Shown here: one piece after another, positions 35,101 to 42,557 of the stretch
Layout of the letters: each line of letters begins with the position of its first letter
Position numbering within the stretch: the stretch's first letter is position 1
DNA from: an uncultured Bacteroidales bacterium
GTDB lineage: Bacteria; Bacteroidota; Bacteroidia; Bacteroidales; Muribaculaceae
Length of the DNA stretch: 64,000 nt
NCBI GenBank assembly: GCA_958418815.1
Contig: CATZGB010000007.1
Span: 34,964 to 98,963 of the forward strand
Reading direction: 5' to 3'
Notes under the pieces: generated by a model
Seen by the model: the letters and a program-made list of their open reading frames with translations, nothing else
What the model was told of the DNA's origin: nothing
The model's database searches: none
Translations under genes and position numbers: made by a program

Positions 35101-35950
35101 AGAGCATGCGGTTCTCGTCGGCGATTTTCTTGTTGGTGGCCACGCATATGAGGCGTTCATGGGCCTCTGCGTCATCCTCGTTGACAAAGTGGACATCGTT
35201 GGTGGCCACCACCTTGATGCCATATTTGGCGGCGATGCGCAGCAGCTCGGCGTTGACCGTCTCCTGGAGATGGAATGTCTCGTGGTTGGCGCGCGGCACA
35301 GTGGCCTTGTGGCGTTGCAGCTCGAGATAGTAGTCGTCGCCGAAAACCTCCTTGTACCACTCCACCTGTTTCTCGGCCTCGGCTATCTCCCCCCGGGTGA
35401 TGAGCTTGGGAATCTCGCCGCCAAGGCAGGCCGAGCAGCATATCAGCCCCTCGGAGTGGGCGCGCAGCTCAGACTTGTCTGTGCGCGGATGGAAATAGAA
35501 ACCTTCGGTCCAGGCCCGCGACACGATTTTCACCAGGTTGTGGTAGCCCTTGAGGTTCTTGGCCAGCAGTATGAGGTGGCGCCCCTTGTCGCCCTTGTCG
35601 CCACGGTCGGCCAGGGAGTTGTTGGCCACATACACCTCACATCCGAATATCGGCTTGAATATCTTTTTCTCCATGGCGCCCGCCTCGGCGCGTTTGGCTT
35701 CGGCGGCCTGGCTGTCACCCCCCTTGTCGGCCTCGTCGGCGGCTTTGAGGAGGTCTTTGATGGCCCCTTTGGTCTTGCCGTTTTTCTTGGCCACATAGTT
35801 GAAGAACTCCTTGATGCCGAACATGTTGCCGTGGTCGGTCAGGGCGATGCCGGGCATACCGTCGGCCATCGCCTTGTCTACCAGGGCGTTGATCGATGCC
35901 TGGCCGTCAAGGACGGAATATTGGGAATGGACGTGGAGGTGGGTGAACAT
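32147..35950 (-). CDS. dnaE: DNA polymerase III alpha subunit
   Basis: 1267-residue replicative polymerase. The PHP domain opens with FTHLHVHSQYSVLDG and is interrupted by a Lys/Ala/Glu-rich insert (about 56-95). The palm motif GRGSAAGSC and the catalytic PDIDVDFDDD are followed by fingers, an HhH region (AAIKGVGDNVVAAI) and a C-terminal OB fold (LTFGGMVTKFVERPTRTGGNFAIITLED). Its ATG directly abuts the tsaB stop (TAAATG), indicating translational coupling. Confidence 0.97.
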   Translation of the reverse strand: MFTHLHVHSQYSVLDGQASINALVDKAMADGMPGIALTDHGNMFGIKEFFNYVAKKNGKTKGAIKDLLKAADEADKGGDSQAAEAKRAEAGAMEKKIFKPIFGCEVYVANNSLADRGDKGDKGRHLILLAKNLKGYHNLVKIVSRAWTEGFYFHPRTDKSELRAHSEGLICCSACLGGEIPKLITRGEIAEAEKQVEWYKEVFGDDYYLELQRHKATVPRANHETFHLQETVNAELLRIAAKYGIKVVATNDVHFVNEDDAEAHERLICVATNKKIADENRMLYSKQEWLKTTEEMRRVFADIPESLDNTMEILDKVEFYDIDHAPIMPFFAIPEEFGTEEEYRSRITEEELFNEFTRDENGNEVMSREEGEKKIKKLGGYDKLYRIKFEADYLAKLAYEGAERRYGSPLTPELQERIKFELHIMKTMGFPGYFLIVQDFINESRAKLGVSVGPGRGSAAGSCVAYCLGITQIDPVKYDLLFERFLNPDRISLPDIDVDFDDDGRARVLKYVTDKYGAEKVAHIITYGTMAAKSALKDVARVQGLPIPESDRLTKMIPRHMPEVNGKELKPTLGNCYEYVAEFKNELQNPDPIMRETLKYARQLEGNVRNTGVHACGVIICRDAISDWVPVATADDKVEGKLLVTQYEGRVIEETGLIKMDFLGLKTLSIIMDAVKNIKLTRGIDVDMDNIPIDDPKTYQLYCEGRTIGTFQFESAGMQKYLRELQPSVFEDLIAMNALYRPGPMDYIPEFIARKHGRSPIVYDIPIMEQYLKDTYGVTVYQEQVMLLSRLLANFTRGESDTLRKAMGKKLIDKMNHLKGKFLEGGQANGHDPKVLEKIWGDWEKFASYAFNKSHATCYSWVAFQTAYLKANYPAEYMAAVLSRNRSDITKLTNFMDECKAMKIPVKGPDVNESFNDFGVNSKGDIRFGLAAIKGVGDNVVAAIIQTRDEGGKFTSPYDFVERVPSRLINRRVFDSLVLAGAFDWYTDIKREDYFEKNNRDESFSDQLLRYGQMYQNAQMEASASLFGDMAEEMNTAGRPEVKSAVPWVDAVKLEKERELVGMYLSAHPLDRYYMELNYGMRSVKDYTEAVPEEGKELTFGGMVTKFVERPTRTGGNFAIITLEDYTGSTEIRLFGQKYIDFAKYGREGTPIMVNVRAESRFNKPPQFEVVRIQLLNDVKGQLISGVTLSIARDDLKPAVTDLIKEQLKANNPDAGKGNISFRIFDPDANRWLRMTSSMKMPMDRKLVNILDSLPLEYRFELHNSRK

Positions 35951-36649
35951 TTACGAGAAGAGGTTACGCGGCTTTGTGGCCTGGAAGTCTTTGAGATAGA
36001 GAGGAGTGGAATATGCGAGATCAAGGAAGTCGCCGTTGCGGAAGGCGCGTTCAGACAGGGCAACCATGTCGACCGCCAGGGGGTTGACATCGGGGATGAA
36101 CACCGCCCCGGGATGGCTGCCGAGCAGGTCGCGGGCCTTGTCAGACCCGTCGCCGAAGAACGCCACCGGAGCCGAGTCGAGAAACCGGCCGTAACTGTCT
36201 GCGTCAAGCACCAGGGGGGACGGCTCCATCAGGGGCTGCAGGGCCAGGTCATACACGGCGGTGTAGACCTCCATGCGCCGCGCGTCGATCATCGGGGCGA
36301 AAAGGCATCCCTCGGGCAGGTCGTCACGCGAGAACATCACCCCGACCGACATCAGCTCAAGGGTAGGCACACCAATCAATGGTATCCCCAGGGCGTAGGC
36401 CAGCCCTTTGGCCTCACTGAGACCGATGCGCAGCCCTGTGTAGCTGCCCGGGCCGATGGAGACGGCCACCGCGTCGAGCGTCATCTCATGGCGTCGCAGA
36501 TGGTCGAGGGCCTCCTTGATGAAGCCGCTCAGCACCACGGCGTGGTTGCGTCCCTGGAAATCTTCGGCGTGCTGGAGTATCGCGCCCTCCGATGTGAGCG
36601 CGACCGAACATACCGATGTCGAAGTCTCTATATTTAGTATGGTAGCCAT
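35951..36649 (-). CDS. tsaB: tRNA threonylcarbamoyladenosine biosynthesis protein TsaB
   Basis: 232 residues from ATG 36649 (MATILNIETSTSVCSVAL); 12 further in-frame residues upstream look non-native. The ASKHA-fold markers ETST and GPGSYTGLRIGLSEAKGLA identify TsaB, the scaffold partner of TsaD in making t6A at tRNA position 37. The gene is joined to dnaE with no gap. Confidence 0.94.
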   Translation of the reverse strand: MATILNIETSTSVCSVALTSEGAILQHAEDFQGRNHAVVLSGFIKEALDHLRRHEMTLDAVAVSIGPGSYTGLRIGLSEAKGLAYALGIPLIGVPTLELMSVGVMFSRDDLPEGCLFAPMIDARRMEVYTAVYDLALQPLMEPSPLVLDADSYGRFLDSAPVAFFGDGSDKARDLLGSHPGAVFIPDVNPLAVDMVALSERAFRNGDFLDLAYSTPLYLKDFQATKPRNLFS

Positions 36650-36713
36650 TAGGGGGAATTCTTGTGACAGCGGCCTCCGTGGCAATCATAGACGGGGCAG
36701 CAAAATTTTTCCA

Positions 36714-36753
36714 CAAAATTACACAAATTTCTCATCAAAAAAAGTTAAATTTG
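36714..36753. promoter_or_regulatory. Back-to-back divergent promoters for tsaB-dnaE-trxA and yicC
   Basis: Minus-strand TAATTTTG (36714-36721) serves tsaB; plus-strand TAAATTTG (36746-36753) serves yicC. The two -7 boxes are 24 bases apart, so the upstream parts of the promoters overlap. Neither has a TTTG at the exact -33 distance. Confidence 0.55.
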
Positions 36754-36789
36754 CAAACAAAAACTGTCAGTAGAAACCTTACCTGAACA

Positions 36790-37665
36790 ATGATTCTGTC
36801 TATGACCGGATTCGGCAGCGCGACTGCCGAATGCCTCAACAAGAAATTTACCGTTGAAGTCAAATCCCTGAACTCCAAACAGCTTGACCTGACCTTGCGC
36901 CTGCCACAGGGCTACCGCCAGGCCGAGGCTGAGGTGCGCGCCCTGGTGGCCCCGCGCCTTGAGAGAGGAAAGTCGGAGCTGTCGGCGTTTGTGGAGACGA
37001 CTTCTGGAGAGGCCGCCGCACGGCTCAACATAGAGGCGATGGCCGACTACCGCAGGCAGATTCTTGACGCGTCGGCCAAGCTGGGCATCCCCGAGCCGAC
37101 CGACTGGTACAGTGTGTTGCTCCGCATGCCCGACGTGATAAAGGCCGACACCCCGTCGGAGGCCGCCGAGCCTGAGAAGGAGGCGTTGCTGGCCTGCGTC
37201 AAGGAGGCCGTGGAGGGACTGATGGAGCATCGCGCAGCCGAGGGACGCCGCCTCGACGAGTTCTTCCGCCTGCGCATCAGCCGCATCTACGACCTGCTGG
37301 CCGAGGTGCCGCGCTACGAGACCGAGCGCATCACCAAGATACGCTCGCGCATCACCGACAGCCTCTCCTCCATCCCCAAGGTGGAGTATGACAAAGGCCG
37401 CCTCGAGCAGGAGATGATTTTCTACATCGAGAAGCTCGACATCAACGAGGAGAAACAGCGCCTGGCCCAGCACCTGCGCTATTTCCTCGAGACCCTCGAC
37501 GCCGCCCCCGGACAGGGGAAGAAGCTCGGTTTCATCGCCCAGGAGATGGGCCGCGAGATCAACACCCTCGGCTCGAAGAGCAACCAGGCCGACATGCAGA
37601 TACTCGTCGTCAAGATGAAAGACGAGCTTGAGCAGATCAAGGAGCAGGTGCTCAACGTGATGTAA
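36790..37665 (+). CDS. YicC/YloC family endoribonuclease
   Basis: 291 residues starting MILSMTGFGSA, the YicC signature, with the C-terminal DUF1732 region GRLEQEMIFYIEKLDINEE and LGFIAQEMGREINTLGSKSN. Family members cleave RNA. Length matches the norm. In related genomes yicC commonly precedes gmk; here two glycoside hydrolase genes lie between. Confidence 0.93.
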   Translation: MILSMTGFGSATAECLNKKFTVEVKSLNSKQLDLTLRLPQGYRQAEAEVRALVAPRLERGKSELSAFVETTSGEAAARLNIEAMADYRRQILDASAKLGIPEPTDWYSVLLRMPDVIKADTPSEAAEPEKEALLACVKEAVEGLMEHRAAEGRRLDEFFRLRISRIYDLLAEVPRYETERITKIRSRITDSLSSIPKVEYDKGRLEQEMIFYIEKLDINEEKQRLAQHLRYFLETLDAAPGQGKKLGFIAQEMGREINTLGSKSNQADMQILVVKMKDELEQIKEQVLNVM

Positions 37666-37708
37666 TCCCGCGCAAGCTCCCCCGCGCGAAGTGACCTTTT
37701 TATGGAAT

Positions 37709-37743
37709 TTTGTGTGAGGCTCACACAAGATTCCACACCTTTG
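37709..37743 (+). promoter_or_regulatory. Palindromic operator within the GH53 promoter
   Basis: A 19-base perfect palindrome TTGTGTGAGGCTCACACAA (37710-37728, one central base) overlaps a TTTG (37709-37712); CACCTTTG, one base from the -7 consensus, follows at 37736-37743 with a long 23-base spacer. The palindrome covers the promoter core, as a repressor or activator site would. Confidence 0.6.
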
Positions 37744-37782
37744 TCGCGTTGTATAACGGACATTCTCATAATCAGACCATCC

Positions 37783-39045
37783 ATGAAACACAGATTACTC
37801 CTTGTCATTGCCGCCGCCACACTGGCCGCCGGCTCCATCTTCGCCTCGCGCCGCTACGCCGGAGGCGACATCTCCCTGCTGCCCGCCTATGAGGAGGCGG
37901 GAGCGGTCTACCTCGACTATGACGGCAAGCCCGTCGACGGCTCCGCGCTCGACTTCTTCGCCGGACAGGGGTGGGACATAATGCGTGTGCGCCTCTTTGT
38001 CGACCCCGCCGCCTACAACGGGCCCGACAAAGACCCCAACGCATGCCAGAGCCTCGACTACATCCTCCCGATCTGCAAGCGCATCAAGGCAGCCGGGCTG
38101 CCGCTGATGCTCGACTTCCACTACTCCGACACTTGGGCCGACCCTGCCAAGCAGTGGACCCCCGCCAGCTGGACCGGACTTGACGACGCGCAGCTCTGCC
38201 AGGAAATCTACGACTACACCCGCGAGACCCTGCAGGCCCTCGCCGACGAGGGTGTCGTCCCCGACTTCATCCAGACCGGCAACGAAATCTCATACGGCAT
38301 GCTCTGGGGAGCCTGGAACGCCCCGGCCTCGTCGCTCAAGAAATGCTTCATCAACAGCGACGCCAACTGGGGTCGCTTCACCGACCTGCTCAAGCAGGCC
38401 GGAAAAGCCTGCCGCGAGGTATGCCCCGCCGCTAAAATCGTGCTTCACACCGAGCGCGTCGACAACATACCGGTGCAGGACAACTTCTACACCCGCATGA
38501 AGGATGTCGACTACGACATCATCGGGCTGAGCTACTACCCCTATTTCCACGGCCCGCTGGCCAATCTCGACAACGCCGTCAAGAGCCTGGAGACAAAGTT
38601 CCCCGACAAGGAGGTGATGGTGGTCGAGGCCGGATACCCTTACAAATGGGAGGTGCCGGGCACCACCTATGATTACTCCAAGGTCTACCCCTACTCCGAT
38701 GCCGGGCAGAGGGATTTCACCACCGCACTGGTCGACATGCTCAAGACCCACGACTCGGTCACCGGCCTGATATGGTGGTGGCCCGAATACAACGCCTACC
38801 GCACCTCGCTCTCGGGATGGTACAACGCGCCGCTCTTCGACAGCACCACCGGACGCGCCTGCAACGCCGTCAAGTCACTGGCAGCTTTCGCCGACAACTC
38901 CGGGGCCGGTATCGACGGTGTCAGCGCCGACCCCGCTGCGGGCAAAGCCGACGGCCCCTGGCACAACCTGCTCGGCCAGCCTGTCAGCGAGCCGCTCGCA
39001 CCCGGCCTTTACATCCGCGACGGCGAGAAACTCATCGTGAGGTGA
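37783..39045 (+). CDS. GH53 arabinogalactan endo-beta-1,4-galactanase
   Basis: 420 residues from ATG 37783, giving a signal peptide to about residue 22. The (beta/alpha)8 GH53 core has the acid/base E168 in IQTGNEISYGMLWG and the nucleophile E282 in MVVEAGYPY; DFHYSDTWADPAKQ is another family hallmark. It cleaves beta-1,4-galactan side chains of pectin. The C-terminus (NLLGQPV, P, GLYIRDG, IVR) matches the tails of other secreted proteins here. An in-frame start 27 codons upstream overlaps the operator and was rejected. Confidence 0.94.
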   Translation: MKHRLLLVIAAATLAAGSIFASRRYAGGDISLLPAYEEAGAVYLDYDGKPVDGSALDFFAGQGWDIMRVRLFVDPAAYNGPDKDPNACQSLDYILPICKRIKAAGLPLMLDFHYSDTWADPAKQWTPASWTGLDDAQLCQEIYDYTRETLQALADEGVVPDFIQTGNEISYGMLWGAWNAPASSLKKCFINSDANWGRFTDLLKQAGKACREVCPAAKIVLHTERVDNIPVQDNFYTRMKDVDYDIIGLSYYPYFHGPLANLDNAVKSLETKFPDKEVMVVEAGYPYKWEVPGTTYDYSKVYPYSDAGQRDFTTALVDMLKTHDSVTGLIWWWPEYNAYRTSLSGWYNAPLFDSTTGRACNAVKSLAAFADNSGAGIDGVSADPAAGKADGPWHNLLGQPVSEPLAPGLYIRDGEKLIVR

Positions 39046-39105
39046 CGCGCAGCCGCCCGCGCCGCCCCCGAGCGTGAGTATTTGATAGCATCTGACCTAT
39101 TTGTT

Positions 39106-39156
39106 ATAGTCGTTTTGCTGCCTGTCAAGTAATTTTGCGGGTGACAAAACGACTAT
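39106..39156. promoter_or_regulatory. 12-bp inverted repeat bracketing the GH32 -7 box
   Basis: ATAGTCGTTTTG (39106-39117) and its exact reverse complement (39145-39156) stand 27 bases apart; between them TAATTTTG (39130-39137) is a perfect -7 element. The right arm coincides with the expected transcription start, eight bases before the ATG at 39164. This looks like a two-arm operator or an activator-binding site. Confidence 0.65.
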
Positions 39157-39163
39157 CACATTT

Positions 39164-40648
39164 ATGAAGACCCCATCATCCATCATCATCCTGGCGGCTA
39201 TGACTGCCGCTTCCTTCACCGCAGCAGCTCTCCCCCGGGAGACCGCCGACTCGACGCTCTACTCCGAGCCCTACCGTCCGCAATACCATTACACCCCGGC
39301 CCACCGCTGGATAGGCGACCCATGCGGACTGTTAAGGCACGATGGCAGATACCTCGGTTACTGCTGGGGAGCAGCCGAGACCCCAGACCTGGTCCACTGG
39401 ACCGAAATCAACCGGGAGGCGATACTCGGCCTGCCCGACAACATCTCTCCATTCACCGGCAGTGTGGTGGTAGACCGTGACAACACCGCCGGATGGGGAG
39501 AAGGCGCGCTCGTGGCGGCGTTCACCTCCTTCGACAAGGACTCCAAGAAGCAATCACAGTCGGTGGCCTTCAGCCACGACGGCGGCAAGACATTCCGATA
39601 CTACGACCTCAACCCGGTAATCGACACCTGGAGCACTGAGTTCCGCGACCCGACTGTCATCAGGTATGCCCCATCAAGCAAATGGGTGATGGCCGTGGCA
39701 AAGGCGCTGGAGAAAAAAGTGGCCTTCTACGAGTCTGACGACCTCCGCAACTGGACATGGACAAGCGATTTCGGCCCCATGGGCGACAACGAGAAGTCAT
39801 GGGAATGCCCCGACCTCTTCCAGCTCACCGTGGAGGAGAGCGGCCAGAAAAAATGGGTTCTGGTGGTTTCGGTCAACTGGGCCAGGGAGCAATATTTTGT
39901 CGGGGATTTCGACGGCAAGCGTTTCATCCCCGACCACCCCGACGCGGCCCCGCTATATGTCGACGACGGCCTCGACTATTACGCCTCGCGTGTGTTCCAG
40001 GACTATGACGGAGACAGCGACGGGGTCTACACCCTCGGTTGGGTCAACACCTGGGACTACGCCCAGACCGCTCCCTCAACCTGGGGCAAAGGGATATGGT
40101 CGCTCCCCAGGCAGCTGTCGCTCTACATCACGCCTGACGGACTGAGACTGCGCCAGCGTCCCGCCCCGGCGCTTGAGACACTGCGCGGCGTCCCCGTCAA
40201 TTTCTCCAGGAGGCTGCAGCCCGGCACCACCCCGCTCCCCCGCGCGACAGCGATGGGCAACCAGTATGAGATGGATGTGACATTCAGGCCGTCGGCGGGC
40301 GATGTCACCGGCCTCTATCTCTGCCGTGGCGACGGACGAAAGGTGGCCCTCAGCTACGACTCAGAGTCGGGATATCTTACTGTCGACCGCACAAACGCCA
40401 GCGACGCGTCGATACCCAAGTTCAGCCGCGTGGCCTGCTCACAGATTGCCGAAAGTGGCGACAAGGAGGTCAACCTGAGGATATTCGTAGACAAATCGAC
40501 CATCGAGGTGTTTGCCGGGGATGGCCGCAAGGTCTTCACCCTCCTCACGTTCGCCGCCCCAGGCCAGGACGGCGTGGAACTGTTCTCGACCAGGGGGAAA
40601 ACCCATGTCAAGGCCACCATCTGGCCGATGGCAAGCATCTGGCACTGA
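39164..40648 (+). CDS. GH32 fructan hydrolase (levanase/inulinase/invertase family)
   Basis: 494 residues with a signal peptide to about residue 22. The five-bladed propeller has the nucleophile D52 in RWIGDPCGL (variant of WMNDPNG), the stabiliser D162 in FRDPTV and acid/base E214 in WECPDLF; a C-terminal beta-sandwich runs from about 345 with KSTIEVFAGDG. It hydrolyses beta-fructosides; linkage preference is not evident. No fructokinase, SusCD pair or transporter accompanies it in the window. Confidence 0.92.
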   Translation: MKTPSSIIILAAMTAASFTAAALPRETADSTLYSEPYRPQYHYTPAHRWIGDPCGLLRHDGRYLGYCWGAAETPDLVHWTEINREAILGLPDNISPFTGSVVVDRDNTAGWGEGALVAAFTSFDKDSKKQSQSVAFSHDGGKTFRYYDLNPVIDTWSTEFRDPTVIRYAPSSKWVMAVAKALEKKVAFYESDDLRNWTWTSDFGPMGDNEKSWECPDLFQLTVEESGQKKWVLVVSVNWAREQYFVGDFDGKRFIPDHPDAAPLYVDDGLDYYASRVFQDYDGDSDGVYTLGWVNTWDYAQTAPSTWGKGIWSLPRQLSLYITPDGLRLRQRPAPALETLRGVPVNFSRRLQPGTTPLPRATAMGNQYEMDVTFRPSAGDVTGLYLCRGDGRKVALSYDSESGYLTVDRTNASDASIPKFSRVACSQIAESGDKEVNLRIFVDKSTIEVFAGDGRKVFTLLTFAAPGQDGVELFSTRGKTHVKATIWPMASIWH

Positions 40649-40701
40649 CACCGGTTTTAATTTTCCCGCCCATCTTTCGGTGATATATCGGGGATTTTGC
40701 A

Positions 40702-40764
40702 TATATTTGCAGGGTGGTAACCGAAGCGGATTGTGAAAGCACCGCAGGTTACCGCCCTCTTTTG
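40702..40764 (+). promoter_or_regulatory. gmk promoter -7 box with terminator-like leader hairpin
   Basis: TATATTTG at 40702-40709 is a perfect -7 element. Immediately downstream, AGGGTGGTAACC (40711-40722) pairs with 40747-40758 (one G-U), with an inner GCGG/CCGC stem, and is followed by CTTTTG. The hairpin starts near the predicted transcription start and ends 30 bases before gmk. It could be an attenuator, a 5' stabiliser, or the terminator of upstream GH32 transcription. Confidence 0.6.
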
Positions 40765-40788
40765 ATTTGGAAATGTAAAACAATCACC

Positions 40789-41361
40789 ATGGCAGGTAAA
40801 CTTATCATAATCTCCGCTCCGTCGGGATGCGGCAAGTCGACCATCATCGGCGACATCATGGACCGCGGACAGCTCGACTTGCAGTTCTCCGTGTCGGCCA
40901 CCAACCGCAAGCCCCGCGAAGGGGAGGTGGACGGGGTCAGCTACCATTTCCTCTCCGACGAGAGATTCCAGGAACTCATTGCCGAGGGGGCATTCGTGGA
41001 ATACGAGCAGGTGTACCCGGGCCGTTATTACGGCACCCTGCGCAGCGAAATCGAAAACCGTGTGGCCGAGGGCCACAACGTGATTCTCGACATCGACGTG
41101 TGTGGCGGGGTGAATGTCAAGGAGCTGTTCGGCGACAAGGCCCTGGCCATCTTCATCGAGCCGCCAAGCATCGACGAGCTGCGCCGCCGCCTGGAGAACC
41201 GTGGCAGCGACTCGGCCGACTCCATACGCCAGCGTGTCGACCGCGCCGAGTATGAGCTTGGCTTCATGCCCAAGTATGACCATGTGGTCACCAACGACGA
41301 GCTGCCCAGGGCAATCGCCGAGGTGGAGACCCTTATACGCGACTACATCACCCGCCCGTGA
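40789..41361 (+). CDS. gmk: Guanylate kinase
   Basis: 190 residues from ATG 40789; the frame extends upstream through the leader hairpin but the P-loop IIISAPSGCGKST must lie near the N-terminus. GMP-binding markers FSVSATNRKPREGEVDGVSYHF and RYYGTLRSEIE are present. It converts GMP to GDP. nadD begins 22 bases after its stop. Confidence 0.96.
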   Translation: MAGKLIIISAPSGCGKSTIIGDIMDRGQLDLQFSVSATNRKPREGEVDGVSYHFLSDERFQELIAEGAFVEYEQVYPGRYYGTLRSEIENRVAEGHNVILDIDVCGGVNVKELFGDKALAIFIEPPSIDELRRRLENRGSDSADSIRQRVDRAEYELGFMPKYDHVVTNDELPRAIAEVETLIRDYITRP

Positions 41362-41383
41362 CCCGGCAGAACCACCCAGCGCA

Positions 41384-41974
41384 ATGGTAATCGGAGTTTT
41401 CGGCGGGTCGTTCAACCCGGTGCATGCCGGCCACATAAGCCTGGCCCGCGAGGTCGTGGCCCGCAAGCTGGCCGACAAGGTGATGATGGTGATGTCGCCG
41501 CTCAATCCCCTCAAGGAGGATCCGGCGTCACTGATCGACGACGACCTCAGGATGGAGATGCTGCGCATCGCCTGCCTCCCCTACCCCGAGCTGGAGGCGA
41601 GCGACATAGAGCTGTCCATGCCGCGCCCGTCATACACCATCGACACCCTGCGACGGCTGGCCGCAAGCCATCCTGGCGACACCTTCCGGCTGGTCATCGG
41701 GGCCGACAACTGGGAGTGTTTCGACAGGTGGAAGGACCACCGGGAGATTCTGCGCGACTTCCACCCGATTGTCTATCCCCGCGAGGGATACGAGATGCCC
41801 GGCCTCGACTCGCAGGCCACCCCGATGTGGGCCGACCTGCTGCCGGTGTCAAGCACCATGATAAGGCAGCGGCTCATCAAGGGGGAGCCGGTGAACAATC
41901 TGCTCCCCCCGGCGGTATTGGATTATATACGGGCCAACGGCCTATACCGCCGCGACGACCCGCAGGTCATCTGA
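41384..41974 (+). CDS. nadD: Nicotinate-nucleotide adenylyltransferase
   Basis: 196 residues with the nucleotidyltransferase motif GGSFNPVHAGH and the C-terminal VSSTMIRQRL. It forms deamido-NAD from nicotinate mononucleotide and ATP. The start ATG 41384 places GVFGGSFNP at residue 4, as expected. Downstream of gmk in what is probably one operon. Confidence 0.95.
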   Translation: MVIGVFGGSFNPVHAGHISLAREVVARKLADKVMMVMSPLNPLKEDPASLIDDDLRMEMLRIACLPYPELEASDIELSMPRPSYTIDTLRRLAASHPGDTFRLVIGADNWECFDRWKDHREILRDFHPIVYPREGYEMPGLDSQATPMWADLLPVSSTMIRQRLIKGEPVNNLLPPAVLDYIRANGLYRRDDPQVI

Positions 41975-41991
41975 CCCCGATCCGTCAAACC

Positions 41992-42012
41992 GGGCCTGGC
42001 GCGCCCAGGCCC
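41992..42012. other. Intergenic hairpin between nadD and the DUF5063 gene
   Basis: GGGCCTGG (41992-41999) pairs with CCAGGCCC (42005-42012) around a five-base loop. No T-run follows on the plus strand, so it may shape message stability more than termination. Confidence 0.4.
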
Positions 42013-42029
42013 CAAAAAACATCTGACTT

Positions 42030-42524
42030 ATGGAATCAAACGCCATTGTGTTCGTAGGACTATGCGATGAATACTGCCGCGAGCTTGAAGCCGCACGCGA
42101 GGCAGACCGCGACGAGTTTGTCGACCGTATGCTGCGCCTGCTGCCGCGCCTTTACATCTCGGCCTTCGACATAGCCCCCGACATATACCTCGACCAGGAT
42201 GTCTACATCGAGCAGGCCCTCGACGAGGACTATTACGACGCGGTGCGCCGCAACGTGGAGACCCTCCTGGGCCCCGACGATGTCTACCTCGAGGTGTTCG
42301 AGGAGGACATGAAATACTCCGACACCCCGGTGGCGGTGTCGATTTCCGAAGGGCTCACCGACCTCTTCCAGGTCTTCTACAACTTCATAAACACGGTGCG
42401 CGACACCACCGACGAGACCGTCAGCCTCGCCCTCCAGGGTGTGGCCGAGGATTTCCGTGGCTACTGGTCGCAGACCCTCTGCAACACCCTGCGCGCCCTA
42501 AACCATCTGAAGACCAATTCCTGA
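42030..42524 (+). CDS. DUF5063 domain protein
   Basis: 164 residues, acidic and helical, no signal or membrane segment. Features such as FVGLCDEYCRELEAA, MLRLLPRLYISAF, VSISEGLTDLFQVFYNFINTVRD and FRGYWSQTLCNTLRALNHL match the Bacteroidetes DUF5063 family. Role unknown; it lies between nadD and ligA. Confidence 0.85.
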   Translation: MESNAIVFVGLCDEYCRELEAAREADRDEFVDRMLRLLPRLYISAFDIAPDIYLDQDVYIEQALDEDYYDAVRRNVETLLGPDDVYLEVFEEDMKYSDTPVAVSISEGLTDLFQVFYNFINTVRDTTDETVSLALQGVAEDFRGYWSQTLCNTLRALNHLKTNS

Positions 42525-42557
42525 AACTTCCCACAAAAAACATCCCCTATCCCCGCG

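Noticed and set aside
37710..37728. Canonical CRP site upstream of GH53
   Set aside because: The half-sites are separated by three bases, not six, so standard CRP spacing fails.
37702..37782. 27-codon N-terminal extension of the GH53 protein
   Set aside because: It overlaps the palindromic operator and promoter and precedes a clear signal peptide at ATG 37783.
40714..40788. N-terminal extension of guanylate kinase
   Set aside because: The bases form a leader hairpin, and the P-loop belongs near the N-terminus.
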